Position numbers and translations under genes: made by a program
Assembly: GCA_964020155.1 (NCBI GenBank)
Contig: OZ026550.1
Span: forward strand, 1,211,123 to 1,275,122
Direction of reading: 5' to 3'
DNA: 64,000 nt
Source of the DNA: Chondrilla cf. caribensis
Lineage: Eukaryota > Porifera > Demospongiae > Chondrillida > Chondrillidae
Shown: positions 47,415-57,535 of the stretch, piece by piece
Position numbering within the stretch: the first letter of the stretch is position 1
Layout: each line of letters opens with the position of its first letter
Notes under the pieces: generated by a model
Told to the model about the DNA's origin: nothing
Seen by the model: only the letters and a program-made list of their open reading frames with translations
Database searches by the model: none

Positions 47415-49764
47415 ATGAAGATTTCTTTAACCCTGACTGCTCTGATCACTTGTACCCTCATTGTTGGTATCTCAGGGAAATCACCAATTCTTTTAGGTTG
47501 GTTAAGGTGTGCAGTAAACCATGTCCTGCATAGCTGACAACAAAATTATTATTTACCGATATATACTATACTATACTACACTGCATGAATTGTTTGCACT
47601 AAACACATATTATGTATAGTATGTCGTGCTAAAGTAAAATTCATGTAGCATGAAAATGAATAGAAGATTTGTGTAATTTCAACCAATGTTGTGATCCCAT
47701 TGATGACAACATCATTGTCTCCTGTCACAACTCTTCACCTTTTATTGAGTATCGAAATTTTCATTTATTATTTATAAATGATTAATGCATGTATCTAATC
47801 AACAACTATATACTTGTTTATATAATAATAATCAAAAACTATTATATTATATTACATTAAGTTCCAGGACTCATGGGAACGCGACTGGAAGCAACAGTAG
47901 TAAATCAATTATTATGCAAAGGTAAATCTTTTGTCTGGGTGAACTTGGCCAAAGCATTTTGTGCGAAAGTCCTCAAGTAAGTCTGCAGTGGGCTTCAGTA
48001 CACAACTATGATAGTATGGTATAACTGCATTTGTATTAATGGAGGGAGACTCTGGAGACTTGTGCAACCTTTGTATCTATAGTGCATTATCATATCTTAG
48101 CCTATATCATACAGGGGCATCAGAACAGGGGCGTTTGGGGAGGCTTTTGGCCACTCCCTAAAGAAAGGCCTTTATTTCCTTAGATTAACATTCGCAAAAT
48201 CAACTGACCAACTGGAGTATTTATCAAAAATTTTACAAACTGACATTGAAATGTTTTACTGCTTTACAAGAGATAGCATTCGTGTTCTGACAATCAGTAT
48301 CTTGTTTTGGCATTGATCTAGCATTTGCCAGTGCAGCACAACAGACCCCACGGCCTCACCACTTTTCTTATGCTTTTGACGCCACTTTCATACTTGATAA
48401 TGACACAAATGATTAGTGTATATGGTCCCCTTACTACTAACCATTGAAAGCTATAAAATGGAATTAATTAAGCATATGTATACTCTGTAATTGATATTAT
48501 GTGTGAATAAATTACAAATTGCCAATGTTGCAATTTTAATTTATTTTAATAATAAATGTTAGTTGAACAATTATATATTTATACTGATTTTTGATATCCT
48601 AGAATGCACTTCAATCAAAACAATAGAGAATTCAGTAAAATGGAAAAAGTGAAAGTGACAACCCCCAAGATTGGGGATTTCTCAGCAGTGGAATGTTTGG
48701 ACTATAATGTCAAGGTTCCAGTTGCAAACCTAGATTTATGTGTACAAAAATACCTCCTTCCATTCCTTCACTATTTTACTCGTGAAGTCAATAGAAAGTA
48801 CGTCAAGGGACGCAATCTCATTGTAGCGCCCTACGACTGGAGACTATCACCTTGTGAGTATACAAGAGTGTCAAATAAGTTCATTGGCATTGGTAAATTA
48901 AGGAGTGTCTATAGTGCATGTGATAAGGGGGACCGGTGCAATGCGATGAGAGCTATGAACACTAAAAACTAACAATAATTATGATGTTTTACTGACTTTC
49001 TTTCCTATGTAGATGAGCTGAAACTCCAAGGTTATTTTGATAAGGTGAAGACTAAAATTGAAATGATGTTCTCTACAAATGGCAAGAAACGCATAACAAT
49101 TGTGGCCCACAGTTATGGAGGAGTTGTCATGTTGTACTTTTTGAGAAATGAGGTCGAACAAAAGTGGAAGCACAAGTACATCAAAGCATTTATACCACTT
49201 GGTTCACCATTTGGAGGGGCTACAAAGATTGTAGGGGCCCTTGTATATGGAAGATTGCCATTTGAAATACCGTTCAAAGATGTAAGGACATTTGTTTCAC
49301 GACAACTTAGGCCTGCAATACGTACTTTTCCATCTTTGTACTTCCTGGCCCCTCGACATCATGTATTCCGGGATAATACACTTCTTCAGCGGGGTCGACG
49401 TGCCAGGTACACATCACTGGATTACAATAATATTTTCAATTACCGATTGGGTTTCAGTATGTACCAAGCTACACTTGATCACAATATGCACTACCATCCA
49501 GGGGACCCCGGAGTATCCACATACTGTATGTTTGGTACGAGCATAGAAACACCAGATAGGTACAGACACCGTGGAAATTTTGACTATATCGAAGATAAAG
49601 ATTCTCATGGTGATGGCACAGTGGACAGGAAAAGCTTGGAGGTGTGTGCCAAATGGCCAAGTAGTCGAGTAGCCGAAGTCCTTCGACTCCCAGGTGTGGA
49701 ACATTTGAGCATTGTCAGTAACCGGAGAGTTCTGAATGCCATTAATAGAATTGTCAACCCATAA
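47415..49764 (+). CDS. LCAT/group XV phospholipase-like acyltransferase, gene D
   Basis: Four plus-strand exons: 47415-47496, 47862-47976, 48603-48853 and 49013-49764. Introns are 365, 626 and 159 bp with GT-AG ends, and phases 1, 2, 1 are the same as in A-C, so the gene structure is ancestral. The product is 399 residues. Signal peptide is residues 1-21 (MKISLTLTALITCTLIVGIS). VPGLMGTRLE follows junction 1, and APYDWRLSP ends exon 3. The triad is Ser183 (HSYGG), Asp350 (GDGTVD) and His380 (GVEHLS). It ends at RIVNP without the hydrophobic tail of A-C, so it should be soluble or lysosomal/secreted. It is divergent from A-C and in opposite orientation. Substrate unknown; both phospholipase and transacylase activity are possible in this family. 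Confidence 0.87.
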
Positions 49765-49956
49765 AATCACATGACTAGCATGTGATAAGGAGCTGCATAT
49801 GCTGGATAGTAACTCACTACTTAATAGAACATTTTAGAATTAATTTATAGGCTCATTAATAACCTTTAGTTTGTGATTCAATGAGTATTCGGAAACTTGA
49901 GTGTGTCCATTAGATATTAATTGAATATAAATACGTAAACTTCTATAATATTTTAT

Positions 49957-49962
49957 AATAAA
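49957..49962 (+). terminator. Candidate polyadenylation signal of gene D
   Basis: AATAAA about 193 bases beyond the gene D stop codon; it is the first canonical signal downstream. Confidence 0.4.
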
Positions 49963-50193
49963 TTTCCATATTACAATGATGCATGATATTAGCCCATACA
50001 TACAAATGTCTATATAAGCAAAGAGCTCATCTAGATAAGAGGTTCTATACTGAATGAATTAGACTCTAATAATAATTGGTTAGTATATATATAATGAGAC
50101 TTAGACTCCAAATTCTTTTGCCATGGGTAAACATGTTTCTGGAGGGGCTGTAGTAATGTTATGTTAACGTGGCACTAGATGTCTTCAACTCCA

Positions 50194-50194
<1 letters not shown>

Positions 50195-50234
<40 letters not shown>
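50195..50234. repeat. (TA)20 microsatellite
   Basis: A pure TA tract directly beside the left end of the MITE at 50239. Confidence 0.95.
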
Positions 50235-50237
<3 letters not shown>

Positions 50238-50238
50238 T

Positions 50239-50938
50239 ATACGGTAGGCGCCAAAATAAACTTTGCGTTCCGTTCCGTCTAAACGCAGCTTCGTACTTTT
50301 TGCCTACGGAAAAAAAACGAAAACGGAACGGAACGGAACGAAACGGAACTTGCGAAAAGACGGAGAGAACGAAATGTGTTGATTTGAACGTATTCTATCA
50401 AAGTACAGAACGATTTGGCTAGATATTCGATTATAAAGGTCTCATCGCTTTAGTACCGAATAAAACTACCACAAATGGATTCATCTAAGCCGTGAAGGCA
50501 TCTTCCGGAATGAAGAAAATGGCGTTTCGCGATCGATCGATCCAGTGAACTCACCTCTTGATAAATTTACATATGACCCATCCCTGTTGTACGAATTCCT
50601 TCTTCTCTCAAACGAACTTGGATAGTAGGTGGTTTGATGCCATTTGAATAGCGAACTACAATACTCTGCTTTCTGTAATGGCTGTAGACTATGGTTGCTT
50701 CATCGCACGTCTCTCCAAAGTACGTAAATCGGACTAGAATGATACACGACGAAATGTCCACACGTTTATAAGTTATGTGTTAGTTAGCGTTGATCAACAC
50801 CGTTCGTTTTTTGAGGAATAGAACGAAACGAAACGGTACGGACGGACGGAAAAAAGACGGAAACGGAACGATCCGTTCCAGCGTTTCGTATTCGTCTGTA
50901 CGAAACGGAACGCAAAGTTTATTTTGGCGCCTACCGTA
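50239..50938. mobile_element. 700-bp DNA transposon/MITE with 35-bp perfect inverted ends
   Basis: TACGGTAGGCGCCAAAATAA... (50239-50273) is perfectly repeated inverted at 50904-50938. Both ends have subterminal arrays of ACGGAACGG/GGAACGAAACGG-type motifs: 50310-50350 on the left and 50820-50910 on the right. The interior has no transposase; the 50567-50761 frame on the minus strand is short. The high CpG content and subterminal repeats set it apart from its AT-rich surroundings. The superfamily is not identified. Confidence 0.85.
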
Positions 50939-50939
50939 T

Positions 50940-52250
50940 GCTTTCAGGGATTATATAGTTGGTACTATCCCTTTGGTATGATTGGAATCAGTTGATCATC
51001 CTTTGGTGGAGATTTTGGAGTTTGTAAGTATGTAAACTTTGTCACGCACACAATAGAAATTAAATTGAAATACTGAATACGGTAAATAGATATATTATCC
51101 CCTACTATATGATTAAAATAAATTAATGACCATACACGGGTACACTGTGTATGTGTAACAATGTCATAATAATAATATTAATTATCAAGCAGTTTAGCGA
51201 GGTTAATTGTGTCTGTCGCATAAGGGAGTCAGATCATAGATACTCTATATAGAGTATCTATGGTCAGATCGAGTTCCCCACGCTTCTTGCATGTAAAATC
51301 TACAATTTTGGTCCAGATGCAATTTCTTTGAACGAAAATTGCCAATCAGTTTTACATATAAATCGCTAATCATGCACATTGATGAAAAGGGGCCAGTGTG
51401 TGCTACAAAGTAAGGTAAGTACTTACAACTGGCTAATTATAAACGGACTCAGGATCCTCAATAGATGGCTGGCGAGTATCTCAAAATATATAATGAAAAG
51501 TATATCTAAAAATTCTATTCTGGGATTGTTTGATTTCCTCCAACCTATTGTAGGGTTTCTGCTAAAGTCATTTGGGACATTGAATTTGTTAGCCATTTCA
51601 ATATCCATTTTTATCAGTCATTATTACTTACATAATTTTATGCACCTCATCACATGGTAGTCATGTGCTACGGAGAAGTCACAATTTTGTAAATGGCATC
51701 CATGCAGAACTTTGTTAGACTGGACTATTTTCTAGTGATCAGCGCCTGCGAATCCAAACACAGTCATGGACCGTTTACAGCACACATCCGAGCTAAATCG
51801 GTTAACAATACCGTTACCATCACCAAATTAATGACAGTTTGGGCCTACTGGATGGGAATTCACTGTCGTAGACATAATGTTGGGCTGTGTGCACACCTGT
51901 ACCATACATACAGTATGTTGGTACTCCAGGGTTATTGCAGTCTGCATTGGTATAGTGAGTGTACATCTGTGCTTCCTCCAACCCATGGTCTACTTCATAT
52001 CACAGAACAATCTATCACAATGTCATGCCGTGTACTTGGTGGTTGCATGAAGTCTCCAAAATAACCCTTAGACTACTATATTATATTCATAGTGTTTTGC
52101 ATCTAAAAAGTGTAACTGTATAGCTGATACTATAATATGTGCTATTATATATATTCTCAATCTATACTATTGTACAGCAGTTCTAGATCTATGTACATGC
52201 AATAGCAAATGACTAGAAGAATATAGGCTACAGCAAATAGTTGCAAGAAA
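50940..52250. other. Intergenic DNA with a repeat copy at 51455-51620
   Basis: 51455-51620 is the intact (empty-site) counterpart of 27580-27676 plus 28258-28345. The palindrome ATAGATACTCTATATAGAGTATCTAT lies at 51236-51261. The 51693-52064 frame (123 codons) shows no recognisable domain, and I do not call it. Confidence 0.5.
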
Positions 52251-53130
52251 GACATACAATTGAGGACACCAACTGAGTCAGGTTGAGACTCAATTAGAAT
52301 TAAATGATATACACAGTTCAGAACATGTTACACCCTTCAATTATTTATTATTAAACACTTATCCAATAATTTAGTGTGGGTGGTTACATTAGAATGGTCT
52401 TCTCCTTCCAAATGTCTGTCTCTTCTCTCCCACCATACATCCCTGGTTTCTTCCTTGCAGATTATCAATTTGTAGAATTCAAAGTTATATTAGGTATATA
52501 TACATGCAGCAATGAGTGCATGTGACACAACTATTACCCCATGGCATGTAACATTAACCTGGTTGCAGGTTTACTCAACTTGGGCTACTAAGGGATGCTT
52601 TTTCTTCCAATTGTCCAACAATTGTCCTATTGTACACCTATGCAATAGTTTTACATCATGAAACCCAGGCTAATGCAGTTAAAAGTGGCATGTAGTGGGA
52701 AAGTGGTTGAATCTACAATTTAGCTAGTGTTCTTGCCAACTCAATTGTTCCACTACTTACCTAGATAATTAATTTTAATGAATAGGGGTAACAAGATAGT
52801 AGGCCTCAACAGATAGGAGTCAACTAATTTGTCACCCTCACTCAACCCCAAAACAATTACATTTGGAATAATCCAGAACACTTTCGGGGATTATACATTC
52901 TGAGTTGACGCCACATGCAGTGGTCAATGTTCGACATGTCCATAATGAGACGTCAGCGGGAATTCAATCTATCTACTTATGGGTCAGCTTGTTTGAATTT
53001 CTTCATTCCTCATTGGAATCTGTGATGGCAAGGAACACGATACCTTGTGATTGGACAATGATTCAGGACCTACTCGAAGCCAACCGGAGCCTTAGTGCAG
53101 ACTGTTGAGTTCATTTGTGCCCTCCAATTC
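52250..53130. repeat. Upstream flank of pseudogene E, copy of gene D flank
   Basis: It is collinear with 45000-46400; see that entry. This supports an origin of E by tandem duplication of D with several kb of upstream DNA. Confidence 0.7.
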
Positions 53131-53196
53131 GTATGCTGAAGCTCCGCCGAACGTAATAACTTCAGCGAAGGTTCTTCTAAACCTAACAAAGACGCC

Positions 53197-53252
53197 AAGT
53201 AATTCGAGTGCGGGGGGCGGCAGCCCCACGAGTTTTTAAACTCGAATTACTT
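53197..53252. mobile_element. Short fold-back repeat, 56 bp
   Basis: AAGTAATTCGAGT and its inverted copy ACTCGAATTACTT enclose a GGGGGGCGGCAGCCCC core. A related, decayed copy in reverse orientation is at 58608-58672 inside the receptor gene, so it is a small dispersed element rather than a local palindrome. Confidence 0.55.
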
Positions 53253-53806
53253 GTTTGTGAATGGTGCTAGTGGCTAGTCTAATTCAGTTTAGTATGTATG
53301 TAATGGCACTAATAATGTCTCTGATTAATGAATCAATATCTGATGCATGCCAGTTTAACTTAGATTCCTGAAAAATTGAGCTCCACTTGTATCATTGTGA
53401 TAAGGAAAATGAGTCATTTAGATGATGCGGGAAAGTGCTGAACACCAAAGCTATAATAACTTTGTGAAATTTTTGTGAATGTCTAAGTGTTAGTCTAAAT
53501 TGTTCCTAGTAATTCCGCTAATATCCCACCAAAATAAAAGCCCATAAAGCATATACATCACTCATTCTACACATTCTCAGGACATGAAAATCCATCCATA
53601 ATATTATAATAGTATTACACTCTTTGGAATAAACTTAACATAATATAATACTGTAACATTAGCTATTGAATTTGAAGTTACTGGAATGGAATTAGTTTAT
53701 ATATGCTTGGTATTTAGTAATGTATGTAAAATAAACAAAAATGTTAAAATTTAATTGATCATCGCTGTTGTGAGGATTATGTTTGTAATAATTTATGATA
53801 CACTAG

Positions 53807-55745
53807 ATTACGATTCAGAAACAGAAGATTCTACTGTACGTGTGAAAGTGTTCACAAATGTCTCTGACTTTGGGAGGACATACCCAGTTATGCTTATTTC
53901 CCACACAACTTGGTTGTGGGTATGAGTATATACTTGAAAGCATTCATTGAATACTTTTGTTGATTATCAGAAAGAATACCGAAAGGGGTGGACATCAGAG
54001 ATGCTCCTTATGATTGGAGAATTTAGTGAATATCAAAGTATGTGTTTGTATATAATAATATAGGTATGCAGTATAAAAGTGTGCATTAACACATGAATAT
54101 TAGTTGTATACTATAATATAAGATGTATAGCTAGTACAGTGAATTCTCGTTAATCCGCCACCGCTTTATCCGCCAAACCCGTTTATCCGCCGCCAATTGC
54201 CAGCATGAATTCATTTGTATGGTTTTATTATTGATGTAATCCGCCAATCAGATAATCCGCCTCCGCTACAATTCTGTGACATCACTTCCTCTAATTATAT
54301 GTGTTATGTAACACATAATCCGCCAGCCCTGGAAGAAGATGGCTACCAAGCGACCAAGAACTGATTTGTCTGTGACGCAAAAGGAGATTGATTTGTGATT
54401 TCACGGCAAAACACTCTAAATCAACACAGGAACAGATTTCAGAGCAAAGAAATGGAACCTTCAGATCGCAAGGACAGTTGGTGACGTACTTAAGCGAAAG
54501 ACCGACTGGGAGATTCGGGAAGCCCATCAATTCAGTCAAACGCCTCAGGAAACCCAAGTTCGATGCCTTAGAGGAAGCTCTGGGAATGTGGTTAGCAAAC
54601 ATGCTAGCAAAGAAGGCTATTAATTTGGACACGACACGGGCATTGTTTCCTCAAGTCATAAACATAGGACAGGAGATCCTACGAAAGAACAAACCTCTTT
54701 ATTTGATTATTTTATATGACGGTACTTGGCAATGCATGCTTTATCCCCTCACTCTGCATTTTTCTTATTAATTTAGTATGTTTTTTGCTATTGTTATATT
54801 ATGCTATTACTATTTGTGATATGTACTATTGTTTGCTTGATATAATATGATAATGTAATCGAAATTAAAGAAATTCGTTAATCCACCAAACTCGTTAATC
54901 CGCCAAATATTGCTAAAACGAATTGCGGCGGATTAACGAGAGTATACTGTATATATTCATGGGTGATTGTATAGATGTAGTTGAAAATAGTGATTACTAA
55001 AAAATTAAACTTTAACAATCTTTCTTATGTAGTTGAACTTTAACGAAGGAGTTATTTTCGTAAAGTGAAGGGTGGGATCAAACAGATGTACAGAATTCAA
55101 GAAGAGAAGGTCACAATTGTTGGCCACAGTTACAGAGGAGTTGTCGTGCAGTACTATCTAGCAAAGGTGGTCAAACAGGGATGGAAGAACAAGTACATAA
55201 AAGCCTTCATACCACATAGTGCACCTTTTGGAGGAGCTACAAATTTTATATGGACACTAGAGGAGGGGATACTGTCATTTGTACTCTGGGGAGGTGCCAT
55301 CTTCAATGTAGTTAAAAGGATGGGTGGGGATGTAATTTGTACATTTGCAAGTCTGTATTATTACCAAGTCTCCCAATCCAGTGTATTTAAGACGTTCACA
55401 CCTGCTTATTCAAGAATTTATTCAAAAACAAATTGACAGAAGATTGGGGCGATACACAGCTACACGTGATTAATATATTTCTTCATGATCATCCTGGAGT
55501 GTGCACGTAGTGGTTATGTCAGTGCATCAGGGAAGAAAGGACCAGGTGAAGTATTCATGGTGCACACCAGCCCTTGACTGTTGAGGATTATGGTGATGGT
55601 ATAGTGGACAAAGTGAGCCTGGACGAGTGTGACAAATGAAGCAGACCAAATGATATACATAAATTTGGAGGCATGAATCACATGCAAATTGTCTCCGATC
55701 CGAAGGTTCTGAAAGCACTTTATGACATTGTGATACAATTACGTA
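53807..55745 (+). pseudogene. LCAT/group XV phospholipase-like pseudogene E
   Basis: An exon 3-like part (53807-54025) reads YDSETEDSTVRVKV, then with frame breaks KGVDIRDAPYDWRI and a stop. An exon 4-like part starts after an acceptor at 55031-55032 and runs QEEKVTIVGHSYRGVVVQYY, YIKAFIPHSAPFGGA, then stops. It resumes as HDHPGV, DYGDGIVDKVSLDECD and GGMNHMQIVSDPKVLKALYDIV. The nucleophile elbow is HSYRG instead of HSYGG. No exons 1-2 are seen. A Tigger element sits in the intron. It is closest to gene D and cannot make a full enzyme. Confidence 0.8.
54137..54949 (+). mobile_element. Tigger/pogo element with transposase N-terminal fragment
   Basis: TA-CAGTGAATTCTCGTTAATCCGCC at the left and GGCGGATTAACGAGAGTATACTG-TA at the right define an 813-bp element with a TA target duplication. 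Subterminal AATCCGCC motifs are repeated at both ends. Inside, an ATG at 54339 opens MATKRPRTDLSVTQKEIDL then a stop. A shifted frame (54388-54771) gives SERPTGRFGKPI and LEEALGMWLANMLAKKAI, the CENP-B-type DNA-binding N-terminus. The DDE catalytic part is deleted. It lies in the intron of pseudogene E. Confidence 0.88.
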
Positions 55746-55952
55746 TGATAGAAGTTTGTTGTGAGATGCTGAGCCTTAATAGATTGATGTCTATTTATTT
55801 GGACAATTACACATGTCACTTGTTGGCAAATAAATTGCAACGTTTTGCTCTCTTGGGCATCTTCGGGCAATGCTTAGTACTTAATACTTTAAATTTAGGA
55901 TTTTCGCAGATTTTATTTTTGCAGTTGTGAGCCAAATTGAATTTATTATTTT

Positions 55953-56002
55953 TCAGACGGACATCACAGCTGCTGCCTATGATTGGAGACTATCACCTTG
56001 TG
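55953..56002 (+). pseudogene. Second LCAT-like exon 3 end relic
   Basis: After an acceptor-like TTATTTTTCAG comes ITAAAYDWRLSPC, almost identical to the gene D exon 3 end (APYDWRLSP) including the CACCTT|GTGA donor context. No matching exon 4 follows before the minisatellite at 56.2 kb. It is a fragment of a further copy. Confidence 0.6.
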
Positions 56003-56171
56003 ATTGTGTGAGATTGTGCAATCAAGTGGTGCATGCTTGTGAATATTTAAGCATGTGCTTGTAGGTGTATAAGTTCGTGTTTTTATTCTCGCAAAAGATG
56101 GACATAGCTTATTTTATTATAGTATGCACTTTAAAATGAGTATTAAAATTACATAGGAATATTAATACTCA

Positions 56172-56438
56172 TTACCCACTCAAATCTGTACACTCACCCA
56201 CCCATATATGTACACTCACACACTCATATGTGTACACTTATCCACTCATATCTGTACACTAACCCACTCATATATGTACACTCACCCACTCATATATGTA
56301 CACTTACCCACTCATATCTGTACACTCACCCACTCATATATGTACACTTACCCACTCATATCTGTACACTCACCCACTCAAATATGTACACTCACCCACT
56401 CAGATATGTAAGGTCGACGTCACCCACTCATATATTAT
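56172..56438. repeat. 22-bp minisatellite, about 12 copies
   Basis: The unit is TGTACACTCACCCACTCATATA with C/T and A/C variants. The three open frames across it are repeat artefacts (period 66 in protein-coding terms). Confidence 0.93.
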
Positions 56439-56439
56439 A

Positions 56440-57180
56440 AGGAGGTACATAACTAATCTCAATAATTACGTACACTTCTTGTACTCTGATGGAATGTTGT
56501 ATATTAAATATAACCGTGTTAAATGTAATAGTTATACAATGGTGTTATTCGGTGTGTGAAATATACACTGGAAAATGCCATTGTACAACAGTACTATTAT
56601 ACACTCCACCACTAGACTATTACAATTTTAGTGAGAAAGAAGCAATGGACAGCTGTCCACCCAGCTCTCGCCATCGATTGCAATCAGGCTATGAGTTACT
56701 GCCTACTAGTAGATGCTTTAGTCTTTGTGTTGGGGACTTGGGGTTAAATTATTGTTGTCTGGACTGTTTGAAGTGCAAAGAGAACTGCCTGCCTGCTTCC
56801 AAAAGTCTGTATCCTTGAAATCTAAAAAAATGAGGGCCACCAGTACAAAGAATGGAGTTTCCAATGCAAAGACGAAAGTATCCACTAGAAGGCAGTGACT
56901 CACAGCCTGATCACAATCAATTGCAAGAGTTGGGTGGAGTTCATTGCTTCTTTCCTGCTAAAATTGTAAGCAGAGTCGACTGAATGTGAGTTTCAAATGA
57001 AGAAAAGTGAAAATATTGAGTTCCTGTCTGACTAACTTACAATTAACTTACTACCTTACGTATCTTCCTACCATAATGATTGGAATCATTCATCCTTCGG
57101 TTGAGAATTTGCAGTTTTTCAAATGTATGTAACTTTGTCATGCACGCAATAGAAATAACATAGAAATCAAAAAAAATAGA
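56440..57180. other. Intergenic DNA downstream of the receptor gene
   Basis: A plus-strand frame 56489-56818 contains an ATG at 56645 followed by a cysteine-rich stretch (SCPPSSRHRLQSGYE, LNYCCLDCLKCKENC). It is about 58 codons, with no signal peptide and no known family. I list it only as a possible exon. Confidence 0.25.
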
Positions 57181-57184
57181 TATA

Positions 57185-57275
57185 CAGTGGAACCTGTCTA
57201 ATCTGGCATCCGACAGGGAATGAAAAATAGTCTTAGCAGGTTGCTGGATTATAGAGGCTTTTGATATCGGCATTT
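57185..57275. mobile_element. pogo-type element left terminus
   Basis: TA-CAGTGGAACCTGTCTAATCTG is a typical Tigger-like terminus. A second weaker inverted segment (GCTGGATTATAGAGG) follows at 57240, but no right end was found; the element appears truncated. Confidence 0.4.
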
Positions 57276-57535
57276 TGAAATCATGAAATATCAATGATAA
57301 ATGATTATGAAGCATTTTCAAATATTACAGTCATTATGTAAACATGCAATATGTATATGAAGTCAAAGTATAAGGTAAAATACAACTCAAGTTCATTTGT
57401 GAAAGTAGGGATGAATCTTTGTTTGGTGCATGCTGGTTTTTTCAATAATAGTATGTCTGGACACAACCTGTATGATCTTGTCAAGTAATTGAACACACTC
57501 TTCATCTTTAGTGATGAAGTATTTTGTCAGCTTGC

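Noticed and set aside
51693..52064. 123-codon frame between gene D and pseudogene E
   Set aside because: There is no domain, splice signal or similarity to other parts of the window; it can arise by chance in a window of this size.
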